NCBI GenBank assembly: GCA_035718085.1
Contig: DASTHS010000246.1
Span: 1-18,098, forward strand
From: DASTHS01 sp035718085
GTDB lineage: Bacteria; Actinomycetota; Acidimicrobiia; Acidimicrobiales; Palsa-688
Direction: 5' to 3'
DNA length: 18,098 bases
A program made the translations under genes and the position numbers. Each line of letters begins with the position of its first letter. The stretch's first letter is position 1. The notes beneath the pieces were generated by a model. That model was not told the DNA's origin, searched no databases, and was given only the letters and a program-made list of their open reading frames with translations. Below, piece after piece: positions 7,963 through 14,229 of this stretch.

Positions 7963-7968
7963 TACGGT
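7963..7968 (+). promoter_or_regulatory. TACGGT -10 candidate before the alcohol dehydrogenase
   Basis: TACGGT fits the actinobacterial TANNNT -10 pattern. It lies in the 67-bp gap after the aldo/keto reductase and would give a leader of about 41 nt with a GGGGGT ribosome-site candidate about 12 nt before ATG 8016. No good -35 is visible, so read-through from the upstream genes is equally possible. Confidence 0.28.
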
Positions 7969-8015
7969 CGCGGCGACAGTTCACCTGCATCACGACCTGG
8001 GGGGTCACCCACACC

Positions 8016-9140
8016 ATGAGCACCCGCACCCGCGGCGCGGTCATCACCAAGGCACCCGGCACCTACGAGGTCATCGACCTCGAGCTCGACGACCCTCGCC
8101 AGGGCGAGCTGCAGGTGCGGATGGTCGCCTCCGGCCTGTGCCACTCCGACGACCACCTGGCCACCGGCGACATCCCGGCCGCCGTCTACCCGATCGCCGG
8201 CGGCCACGAGGGCGCCGGGGTCGTCGAGCGAGTCGGCCCGGGCACCGTCGGCTTCGAGGAGGGCGACCACGTCGTCTTCTCGTTCCTGCCCGGCTGCGGC
8301 CGGTGCCGCTGGTGCGCCTCGGGCATGCAGAACCTCTGCGACCTGGGCGCCACCCTGCTGCTCGGCAGCCGCTTCGACGACCCGACCAGCTACCGCCTCA
8401 CGACCACCGACGGCGCCCCGGTGGCGCAGATGTGCGGCATCTCCACCTTCTGCGAGCGCACCGTCGTGTCGGTCAACTCGGCGGTCAAGGTCGACAAGGA
8501 CCTCCCGCTCGACAAGGTGTGCCTGCTCGGCTGCGGCGTCGGCACCGGCTGGGGCTCGGCGGTCAACAGCGCCCAGGTGCGTCCCGGCGACACCGTGATC
8601 ATCATGGGCATCGGCGGCATCGGCATCAACGCCGTGCAGGGCGCCGCCCACGCCGGGGCCAGCAACGTCATCGCCGTCGACCCGGTGCAGTTCAAGCTCG
8701 AGAAGGCCAAGCAGCTCGGCGCCACGCACGCGTTCTCCTCGATCGAGGAGGCCGACGAGTTCGCCAAGAGCGTCACCAACGGCCAGGGCGCCGACAGCGT
8801 CATCGTCACCATCGGCGTCGTGAAGGGCGACCACGTCGGGCAGGCGTTCGCCGCCACCCGCAAGGCCGGCACCGTGGTGGTGACCGGCCTGGGTGACATC
8901 ACCGAGGTCGGCATCCCCGTGCCCCTCGGCGAGCTGACGCTGTTCCAGAAGCGCATCCAGGGCTCGCTGTTCGGTCAGAACAGCCCGAGCAGCGACATCC
9001 TCCGCCAGGCCCAGATGTACCGCGACGGCAAGCTCAAGCTCGACGAGCTGGTGACCAGCACCTACAAGCTCGACGACATCGCCAAGGGCTACGAGGACAT
9101 GCACGCCGGCAAGAACATCCGGGGCGTCATCATCTACTAG
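8016..9140 (+). CDS. NDMA-dependent zinc alcohol dehydrogenase (mycofactocin-linked type)
   Basis: A 374-residue zinc MDR enzyme. Catalytic zinc ligands are Cys42 (SGLCHSD), His64-Glu65 (GGHEGAG) and Cys173 (LLGCGVGTG). The structural zinc lobe has Cys94, Cys97, Cys100 and Cys108. The Rossmann motif is MGIGGIGINAVQGA (197-210), followed by Asp222 for NAD(H) preference. The overall sequence, including MCGISTFCERTVV and NIRGVIIY at the C-terminus, matches the N,N-dimethyl-4-nitrosoaniline-dependent alcohol dehydrogenase group. In that group tightly bound NADH is re-oxidised not by free NAD but by an artificial acceptor or, physiologically, by mycofactocin. It would oxidise primary alcohols to aldehydes. 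It sits between two reductases and two acyl-CoA ligases and is followed by a strong hairpin. No mycofactocin biosynthesis gene is in the window. Confidence 0.88.
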   Translation: MSTRTRGAVITKAPGTYEVIDLELDDPRQGELQVRMVASGLCHSDDHLATGDIPAAVYPIAGGHEGAGVVERVGPGTVGFEEGDHVVFSFLPGCGRCRWCASGMQNLCDLGATLLLGSRFDDPTSYRLTTTDGAPVAQMCGISTFCERTVVSVNSAVKVDKDLPLDKVCLLGCGVGTGWGSAVNSAQVRPGDTVIIMGIGGIGINAVQGAAHAGASNVIAVDPVQFKLEKAKQLGATHAFSSIEEADEFAKSVTNGQGADSVIVTIGVVKGDHVGQAFAATRKAGTVVVTGLGDITEVGIPVPLGELTLFQKRIQGSLFGQNSPSSDILRQAQMYRDGKLKLDELVTSTYKLDDIAKGYEDMHAGKNIRGVIIY

Positions 9141-9146
9141 CCGCCC

Positions 9147-9199
9147 GGCGCCGGCCAGTGGTGGGCCACTGGCCGGCGCCCGCTGCGCGCGCAGCGGGC
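9147..9199 (+). terminator. Double GC-rich hairpin terminator after the alcohol dehydrogenase
   Basis: The first stem is a perfect 15-bp inverted repeat (arms 9147-9161 and 9166-9180, loop TGGG). It overlaps by 3 nt a second, perfect 22-bp palindrome (9178-9199). No U-run follows, as is usual for high-GC actinobacteria. The stop codon is 7 nt before the first arm. The overlap means the two structures compete by a few pairs. Confidence 0.8.
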
Positions 9200-9261
9200 G
9201 TCGGCGTGCCACGATCGGCGCAGCGGGCGCGGCCGACGCGCCCGACGACCATGGGGGACGC

Positions 9262-10899
9262 ATGCAGGGCCTGATGCAGGATGTGCCGCTGACGCTGTCG
9301 TTGATCTTCCACCGCGCCGAGCAGCTGTGGCCGACCAAGCAGCTGGTCACCGCGACGACCACCGGGAAGGTGCGCACCACCTACGGCGACTGGGCCGGGC
9401 GGGTGCGGCGACTGGCCGGCGCGCTCGACGACCTCGGCGTGAGCGAGGCCGGGCGCGTCGGCACCTTCGCCTGGAACACGGCGAACCACCTCGAGGTGTA
9501 CTACGCCGCCCCCTGCAGCGGTCGGGTGCTCCACACACTCAACCCCCGGTTGTTCGCCGAGCAGATCACCTACATCGCCAACCACGCCGAGGACGAGGTC
9601 GTCTTCGTCGACCGGTCGCTGGTGCCCACCCTCTGGCCGCTGGTGGACCAGCTGACCACCGTGCGGGCCTACGTCGTCTTCGACGACGACCCGGCCGTCG
9701 AACTGCCCGACGACCCCCGGCTGGTCGGGTACGAGGAGCTCCTCGCCGCCGCCAGCCCCGCCAGCGTCGACCGCGTGACCGACGAAGGGCGGGCCGCGGC
9801 CATGTGCTACACGAGCGGCACGACCGGCAACCCGAAGGGGGTCGTCTACTCGCACCGCTCGCAGGTGCTCCACGCCATGGCCACCCTCGCCGTCGACTGC
9901 CTCGGCGTGCGGGAGTCGGACGTCGTCCTCCCGGTGGTGCCGATGTTCCACGCCAACTCGTGGGGGCTGTGCCAGTCGGGGCCCCTCGCCGGTGCGAGCT
10001 TCGTGTTCCCCGGGCGCGACCTCAGCCCGACGGCGGTGGCCGACCTGATCGTCGACGAAGGGGTGACCCTCGCCGCCGGCGTGCCGACGGTGTGGCTCGC
10101 CGCCGTGCCGGCGCTCGAAGGGCGCGACACCTCGCGGTTGCGGGCCGTGCTCTGCGGTGGGTCGGCCGTGCCCCGCGCCCTGGCCGAGACCTATCGCACC
10201 CGCTTCGGCACCACGATCACCCAGGCGTGGGGCATGACCGAGACCAGCCCCATCGCCACGTCGGCGTTCGTGCGCAGCGAGCACGCCGAGGCCGACGAGG
10301 AGGTCAAGGCCGACCTGCGGGCCACCCAGGGGCTCCCCGTGCCGCTGCTGGAGGTGCGCATCGCCGAGCCCGACACCGGTGATGTCCTGCCCTGGGACGG
10401 CAAGGTCACCGGCGAGGTGCAGGTGCGCGCGGCGTGGGCCGCCCGCAGCTACTACGACGACGACCGCTCGGCCGAGTCGTTCACCGCCGACGGGTGGCTG
10501 CGCACCGGCGACGTCGCCTCGATCGCCCCCGACGGGTACGTGCGCCTCGTCGACCGGACCAAAGACCTGATCAAGTCCGGCGGCGAGTGGATCAGCTCCG
10601 TCGAGCTGGAGAACGAGCTGATGGCCCACCCGAAGATCCGGGAGGCCGCCGTCGTCGGGGTGGCCCACGAGCGCTGGCAGGAGCGGCCGCTCGCCTGCGT
10701 GGTGCCCGAGCCGGGCCAGTCCCTCACCGAGGGCGAGGTGCTCGACTTCCTCGCGCCCAAGGTGGCGAGGTGGTGGCTGCCCGACCGGGTCGTCTTCATC
10801 GACGAGGTGCCCCGCACCTCCGTCGGCAAGTTCTCCAAGAAGACGCTGCGCGACCGGTTCGCCGACGTGCTGGTGTCACCGACCTCCGAGGGGGAGTAG
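9262..10899 (+). CDS. AlkK-like medium/long-chain fatty-acid-CoA ligase
   Basis: A 545-residue ANL-superfamily adenylating enzyme. The N-terminal third (TFAWNTANHLEVYYAAP, HTLNPRLFAEQITYIANHAE, 68-110) closely resembles AlkK of alkane degraders. The ATP P-loop is YTSGTTGNPKG (183-193), the adenine motif is GMTETSP (324-330), the hinge is in GWLRTGDVAS and VDRTKDLIKSGGEWIS, and the catalytic lysine is about Lys523 in TSVGKFSKKTLR. All core motifs are intact. It converts a fatty acid plus ATP and CoA to acyl-CoA, AMP and PPi, feeding beta-oxidation. ATG 9262 has a good GGGGGA Shine-Dalgarno. Next to an alcohol dehydrogenase, a role after alcohol or aldehyde oxidation is plausible (inference). 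Confidence 0.92.
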   Translation: MQGLMQDVPLTLSLIFHRAEQLWPTKQLVTATTTGKVRTTYGDWAGRVRRLAGALDDLGVSEAGRVGTFAWNTANHLEVYYAAPCSGRVLHTLNPRLFAEQITYIANHAEDEVVFVDRSLVPTLWPLVDQLTTVRAYVVFDDDPAVELPDDPRLVGYEELLAAASPASVDRVTDEGRAAAMCYTSGTTGNPKGVVYSHRSQVLHAMATLAVDCLGVRESDVVLPVVPMFHANSWGLCQSGPLAGASFVFPGRDLSPTAVADLIVDEGVTLAAGVPTVWLAAVPALEGRDTSRLRAVLCGGSAVPRALAETYRTRFGTTITQAWGMTETSPIATSAFVRSEHAEADEEVKADLRATQGLPVPLLEVRIAEPDTGDVLPWDGKVTGEVQVRAAWAARSYYDDDRSAESFTADGWLRTGDVASIAPDGYVRLVDRTKDLIKSGGEWISSVELENELMAHPKIREAAVVGVAHERWQERPLACVVPEPGQSLTEGEVLDFLAPKVARWWLPDRVVFIDEVPRTSVGKFSKKTLRDRFADVLVSPTSEGE

Positions 10900-10902
10900 C
10901 CC

Positions 10903-12441
10903 GTGCCCGACGTGCTCACCGGCCTGGCCGCCGCGCTGGCCGACAAGGCCGCCATCATCGACGACCGCCCCGGCGAGGCGGTGGTCACCGTCACCTTCGC
11001 CGAGCTCGAGGTCAGGGCCAACCAGCTGGCCCACCTGCTCGGCGAGCTGGGCGCCGGACCGGGGGTGAAGGTCGTCTGGTGCGGCCAGAACTCGGCCTCC
11101 CTGCTGGTGGCCACCCACGCCATCCGCAAGGTCGGAGCCGTCGGCGTGCCCCTCAACTACCGCCTCACCCGCGAAGAGGCGGCCTACGTCGTCGACAACA
11201 GCGACGCGCAGATCATGTGGGTCGACGCCGAGTACCTGCCCCTCGCCGAGGCGATCCGGCCCGACTGCCCGAAGCTCGACCACGTGCTGGTCTTCGACAC
11301 CGAGGGCAACGGCCGGGGGGCGGTCGAGCGCCGCCTGGCGGCGCTGCCGTCGACCCCCCCACCCGACCCCGACCCCGAGGCCGGCGCCGGCGGCACGATG
11401 ATCTACACCTCCGGCACCACCGGCCGGCCCAAAGGCGCCCTCCGGGGCCCGGCGACCGACCCCTCGCAGATCGGCAGGCTGATCGGGCTGATCGGCTACC
11501 AGCCCGACGACGTCTACATCACCACCGGCCCGCTGTACCACTCGGGCCCGGGCGGGTTCGCCGGCATCGCCCACAGCCTCGGCAACACCGTGGTCGTGCA
11601 GCACCACTTCGATCCCGAAGACTGGCTGCGCCTGGTCGAGACCCACCGGGTGACCACCAGCTTCACCGCGCCGACGCCGGTCCGGATGATCTGCACCCTG
11701 CCCGGGGAGGTGAAGGCCCGCTACGACCGCAGCTCCATGAAGCGACTGATCGCCAACGCCGCCCCCTGGACCTTGGCGCTGAAGAAGCTCTACCTGGCCG
11801 ACTTCCCCACCGACTCGCTCTGGGAGGTCTACGGCTCGACCGAGCTCGGCGTCGACACCGTGCTCGCCCCCGACGACCACCTGCGCAAGCCGGGCTCGTG
11901 CGGCAAGCCGGCGCCCGGGGTCGAGATCAAGCTGTTCACCGCCGACGGCGCCGAGGTCACCGAGCCGCACACCACCGGTGAGCTCTACGTCCGGGCCAAG
12001 ACCATGTTCTCCACCTACTACAAGGCCGAGGAGAAGTACGAGGCCGACCGCCGCGGCGAGTACCACACCGTGGGGGATATCGCCTACTTCGACGAGGACG
12101 GCTACTTCTACATCGCCGACCGCAAGAACGACATGATCATCAGCGGGGGAATGAACATCTACCCGGCCGAGATCGAGGCGGCGATCGACGCCAACCCCGA
12201 CGTGTTCGAGGTCGCCGTGTTCGGCGTGCCCGACGAGCAGTGGGGCGAGCGGGTGCACGCCGTGGTGGTGCCCGCACGCCAGGGGGTGACGGTCGAGCAG
12301 ATCCAGGCCCAAGCGCGCGAGCACCTGGCGGGCTACAAGGTGCCCCGGTCGATCACCTTCGCCGAGTCGTTGCCCAAGACCGGCTCCGGGAAGGTGCTCA
12401 AGCGGGAGCTGCGCCAGACCGTCGTGCCGCCCGCCTCGTGA
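10903..12441 (+). CDS. Second AMP-forming acyl-CoA ligase (FadD-like)
   Basis: A 512-residue ANL-superfamily ligase, clearly different from its neighbour. It has P-loop IYTSGTTGRPKG (167-178), PLYHSGPGGFAG, the adenine motif WEVYGSTELG, GEYHTVGDIAYFDEDGYFYI, the hinge RKNDMIISGGMNIYPAEIE and catalytic lysine about Lys497 in KTGSGKVLKREL. All core motifs are present. PLYHSGP resembles FadD4-type mycobacterial ligases, but chain length or aromatic specificity cannot be read. The GTG start lies 3 bp after the stop of the first ligase, and GGGGGAG at the end of that gene serves as Shine-Dalgarno, so the pair is co-translated. The gene ends the plus-strand run. Confidence 0.92.
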   Translation: MPDVLTGLAAALADKAAIIDDRPGEAVVTVTFAELEVRANQLAHLLGELGAGPGVKVVWCGQNSASLLVATHAIRKVGAVGVPLNYRLTREEAAYVVDNSDAQIMWVDAEYLPLAEAIRPDCPKLDHVLVFDTEGNGRGAVERRLAALPSTPPPDPDPEAGAGGTMIYTSGTTGRPKGALRGPATDPSQIGRLIGLIGYQPDDVYITTGPLYHSGPGGFAGIAHSLGNTVVVQHHFDPEDWLRLVETHRVTTSFTAPTPVRMICTLPGEVKARYDRSSMKRLIANAAPWTLALKKLYLADFPTDSLWEVYGSTELGVDTVLAPDDHLRKPGSCGKPAPGVEIKLFTADGAEVTEPHTTGELYVRAKTMFSTYYKAEEKYEADRRGEYHTVGDIAYFDEDGYFYIADRKNDMIISGGMNIYPAEIEAAIDANPDVFEVAVFGVPDEQWGERVHAVVVPARQGVTVEQIQAQAREHLAGYKVPRSITFAESLPKTGSGKVLKRELRQTVVPPAS

Positions 12442-12472
12442 GCCGATCGCCTGCCATCTGCTGGAGGGATGC

Positions 12473-12493
12473 TACCCATCGGTAACATGTGTT
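12473..12493 (+). promoter_or_regulatory. TAACAT -10 candidate overlapped by two short inverted repeats
   Basis: TAACAT (12483-12488) is the best TANNNT match in this gap. TACC-N4-GGTA (arms 12473-12476 and 12481-12484) and AACA-N2-TGTT (arms 12484-12487 and 12490-12493) overlap it, as an operator would. No protein gene starts downstream on this strand, so it could drive a short RNA ending at the 12577-12605 hairpin. On the minus strand TAGCAT (12474-12469) is also promoter-like. Confidence 0.3.
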
Positions 12494-12494
12494 G

Positions 12495-12605
12495 GACAGA
12501 TGGCGGTGGGACGACCATGCTGATCCACAGCGCACGGGCCGGGATCCCCCCCGCCTGGACCCAGTGCCAACGAGCGAAGGCCCCGGCTCCCCCCGCCGGG
12601 GCCTT
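12495..12605 (+). ncRNA. Candidate small RNA between promoter-like and terminator-like elements
   Basis: A start 7 nt after TAACAT would fall near 12495, and the intrinsic-type hairpin ends at 12605, giving about 110 nt. Internal pairing is possible: GATCC (12522-12526) with GGATC (12542-12546), and GGCGG near 12502 with CCGCC near 12550. No RNA family is recognised. The gap from 12442 to 12628 holds no convincing protein gene, although a GC-rich frame stays open. A simple 3' region with a chance -10 is the main alternative. Confidence 0.22.
12577..12605. terminator. Intrinsic terminator between convergent genes
   Basis: A perfect 11-bp stem: AAGGCCCCGGC (12577-12587) and GCCGGGGCCTT (12595-12605), with a TCCCCCC loop. 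It lies between the convergent acyl-CoA ligase (stop 12441) and CxxC mini-protein (stop 12629) and is symmetric enough to serve both strands. Confidence 0.75.
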
Positions 12606-12628
12606 CCCGCGTCCGGCGCCGGGAAGCT

Positions 12629-12892
12629 TCAGGCCCGGGCGCTGCGCCGCCGGCGGACGATGCGCACCTTCTCGGCCCACCCGGGGCGCTGCGCCACCTC
12701 GGTGACCAGGTCGGCCACGGGCTGGTCAGGGGCGGCGAGCAACGCCGCCACCTTGCCGAACATGCGGTCGGCGCAGGCCTGGCACAGCCGGCGGCCGGCG
12801 GCGGTGGTGATCACCGTCGCCGCCCGGGCGGCGCACCTCTCGCAGCGCTGCTCACCCTTGGCCTCGACCTGCGCACCCATGCCTGCAGGCAT
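12629..12892 (-). CDS. Small hypothetical protein with two CxxC motifs (zinc-ribbon-like)
   Basis: An 87-residue basic protein. Cys17-Cys20 (QRCERCAA) and Cys37-Cys40 (RLCQACAD) are spaced like the two knuckles of a small zinc ribbon, with AATVITTAAGRR between them. A helical-looking middle and an Arg-rich tail (KVRIVRRRRSARA) follow, which could bind nucleic acid. I do not recognise a named family. The start could be ATG 12892 or ATG 12880; both keep the cysteines and neither has a strong Shine-Dalgarno. It is divergent from the hemerythrin-like gene, 52 bp away, and convergent with the acyl-CoA ligase across a terminator. The clear cysteine pattern and the coding-type third-position GC make it likely real. 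Confidence 0.65.
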   Translation of the reverse strand: MPAGMGAQVEAKGEQRCERCAARAATVITTAAGRRLCQACADRMFGKVAALLAAPDQPVADLVTEVAQRPGWAEKVRIVRRRRSARA

Positions 12893-12908
12893 CGGCAGTC
12901 GCGGCCGT

Positions 12909-12919
12909 CACCTGAGGTG
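12909..12919. promoter_or_regulatory. CACCT-G-AGGTG palindrome in a divergent gap
   Basis: Perfect 5-bp arms around one base, in the 52-bp gap between the divergent CxxC mini-protein and hemerythrin-like genes. The position fits an operator shared by both. No regulator gene is adjacent. Confidence 0.3.
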
Positions 12920-12944
12920 GGGCCCGGATGGGTAGGTGGCGACC

Positions 12945-13640
12945 ATGAACTCCAAGGTGCTCCTGCTCGTCGCAGGTGCCGGCGCCGTGGTCGCCTGGCG
13001 CCGCCGTCACCACCGCTCCGACGCGACCGGCGCACTCACACCCGACCAGCACATCGCCGCCGACCCGCTGATCATCGAGGTCAGCGACGACCCCGACGAC
13101 GTGCTGCGCCTGCTGCGCGACGGCTGGGCCCACGTGCGCGACGCGGCCGACGCCGTGGTGGCCATGCCCACCGACGGCAAGGCGGCGGCCGAGCGGGCGC
13201 GCCACGCCGCCGCCCGCATGGTCATCTCCGCGGTGCAGCTCGACTCCGCCGAGGAGGCCGTCGTGTGGCCGGTCGTGCGAGCCGAGCTCGAGGGCGGCGC
13301 CGACCTCACCGACGAGGCCGACCGCCGCGGGGTCGAACTCCGCCGACACCTGCACCGCTGCGACGAGGTGCGCCCCGGTGACCCGACCTGGAGCGGCGCG
13401 ATGGCCGCCGCCGCGGAGGCCATCACCGCACGCGACGTGTGGGCCCGCACCCACGTCTGGCCGGCGTTCAGCAAGGCGGTTCCCGCCCGGCGCCGGGTCG
13501 AGCTCGGCCACGCCCTCGAGGTGGCCCGGGCGTCGGCGCCCACCCGGCCCCACCTGGCCACCCCGGGCGCCCACCCCAAGGCTGACCGCCTGCGGGCCGT
13601 GGTCGACCGCGTGGCCGACACGGCCACCGGCCGGGGCTGA
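12945..13640 (+). CDS. Membrane-anchored hemerythrin-like protein with degenerate metal site
   Basis: A 231-residue protein. An N-terminal hydrophobic segment (KVLLLVAGAGAVVAW, 4-18) followed by RRRHHR suggests a membrane anchor with the rest cytoplasmic. Four helices follow that match the hemerythrin pattern: RLLRDGWAHVRDAADAVV, AVQLDSAEEAVVWPVVR (97-112), RRGVELRRHLHRC and RDVWARTHVWPAF (163-174). The tail ASAPTRPHLATPGAHP plus DRVADTA resembles the end of actinobacterial hemerythrin-domain proteins. Against the usual HxxxE and HVxxEE motifs, His is replaced by Leu99 and Asp164 while Glu103 remains, so a di-iron site looks incomplete. ATG 12945 has GGTGG at good spacing; GTG 12936 is an alternative. 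Function unknown; oxygen, NO or iron sensing is family knowledge that may not apply here. Confidence 0.7.
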   Translation: MNSKVLLLVAGAGAVVAWRRRHHRSDATGALTPDQHIAADPLIIEVSDDPDDVLRLLRDGWAHVRDAADAVVAMPTDGKAAAERARHAAARMVISAVQLDSAEEAVVWPVVRAELEGGADLTDEADRRGVELRRHLHRCDEVRPGDPTWSGAMAAAAEAITARDVWARTHVWPAFSKAVPARRRVELGHALEVARASAPTRPHLATPGAHPKADRLRAVVDRVADTATGRG

Positions 13641-13644
13641 CCCC

Positions 13645-13691
13645 CGGCGCCGCCGCCCAGCTCCGCCGACCATCCACCTCCGGCGGCGCCG
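13645..13691 (+). terminator. Hairpin after the hemerythrin-like gene
   Basis: An 11-bp perfect stem (13645-13655 with 13681-13691) with a 25-nt loop, starting 5 nt after the stop. A small 7-bp hairpin across the stop codon (13630-13636 with 13642-13648) and a 12-bp palindrome (13682-13693) compete with it. There is no U-run. Confidence 0.5.
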
Positions 13692-13712
13692 CCGCGGCGA
13701 TGCTCGGGTCCC

Positions 13713-13752
13713 GACGTCAAGGTGATCGGCGAAGTTGCCGAAGAAGACGTCA
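13713..13752 (+). promoter_or_regulatory. Two GACGTCA sites 33 bp apart flanking an inverted repeat
   Basis: GACGTCA occurs at 13713-13719 and 13746-13752, a spacing of 33 bp or about three helical turns. Between them CGGC-GAAGTT-GCCG (13727-13740) forms a further inverted repeat close to the midpoint. The second site ends 20 bp before ATG 13773. This looks like a cooperative operator or a structured leader; no TANNNT box is seen. Confidence 0.35.
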
Positions 13753-13772
13753 GGAAGGGCAAGGGAGGGAAG

Positions 13773-14105
13773 ATGCAGGCAACCACAGAAGCGCCGCCGG
13801 CGTTCCGGGTCCGCGAACACCTCGTCTCCCGGGGCGTCGCCGCTTCGGTGTGCGACGACCACGGTGCCGACTACCTCGTGGTGAGGGTGCCGGGCCGCTG
13901 CGGCCCGTGTTGGATCGCCGCCCCCGCCACCGAGCGCGCCATCGCCGCCGTGCGCGACGGGCGCACCTCGCCGTGGTCGGTGCTGCACCACTCGGCCACC
14001 GGCACCGTCGAGATCTTCCGCAGCATGATCGACGGCACCGTCCGCGAGTCGACGGTGCTGTGCTCGAGCCTCCCGGCCGGCGACCGGGCCCTCGCCGCCG
14101 CCTGA
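13773..14105 (+). CDS. Hypothetical 110-residue protein
   Basis: I recognise no family. The protein looks soluble and globular: HLVSRGVAASVCDDHGADYLVVRVPG (16-41) reads as helix-turn-strand, CGPCW sits at 43-47, ATERAIAAVRDGR is amphipathic, and the second half (SVLHHSATGTVEIFRSMIDGTVRES) is strand-rich. Cys43-Cys46 has the CGPC spacing of thioredoxins, but no thioredoxin fold context surrounds it. ATG 13773 is chosen because GGGAGG lies 6 nt upstream, the strongest ribosome site in this part; the frame is open from GTG 13722. It stands alone between the hemerythrin-like gene and a bidirectional terminator, behind a symmetric GACGTC element. Confidence 0.65.
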   Translation: MQATTEAPPAFRVREHLVSRGVAASVCDDHGADYLVVRVPGRCGPCWIAAPATERAIAAVRDGRTSPWSVLHHSATGTVEIFRSMIDGTVRESTVLCSSLPAGDRALAAA

Positions 14106-14165
14106 GCCCCGCCGGCACCAAGGTCCCCGCCGCCCGGCGGGAGGTCGCCCGTGGCGGCCGAGATC

Positions 14166-14223
14166 GCGCCCGGCGCCGGCGTCCCCGACAACGAGGTCGG
14201 GGCTCGTCCTCGGCGCCGGGCGC
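14166..14223. terminator. Nested bidirectional terminator between convergent genes
   Basis: Outer perfect 13-bp arms (14166-14178 and 14211-14223) enclose an inner 7-bp hairpin CCCCGAC (14183-14189) / GTCGGGG (14196-14202). A further small hairpin CCCGCC-GCCC-GGCGGG lies at 14126-14141. The group fills the gap between the stop at 14105 (+) and the stop at 14230 (-), the expected place for termination of both. Confidence 0.7.
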
Positions 14224-14229
14224 GAACGC

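Noticed and set aside
7962..9380. Minus-strand long open frame opposite the alcohol dehydrogenase
   Set aside because: No conserved motif, runs across a strong terminator, and has the composition of an antisense shadow. Frames at 9130-10668 and 10876-12324 are rejected for the same reason.
12469..12705. A 78-codon plus-strand frame after the second ligase
   Set aside because: It runs through the intrinsic terminator and opposite the CxxC gene, with a Pro/Arg/Gly-rich composition and no ribosome site.
13899..13910. CGPC as a thioredoxin active site
   Set aside because: The preceding Trp, the cis-Pro region and the thioredoxin fold order are absent in the 110-residue protein.
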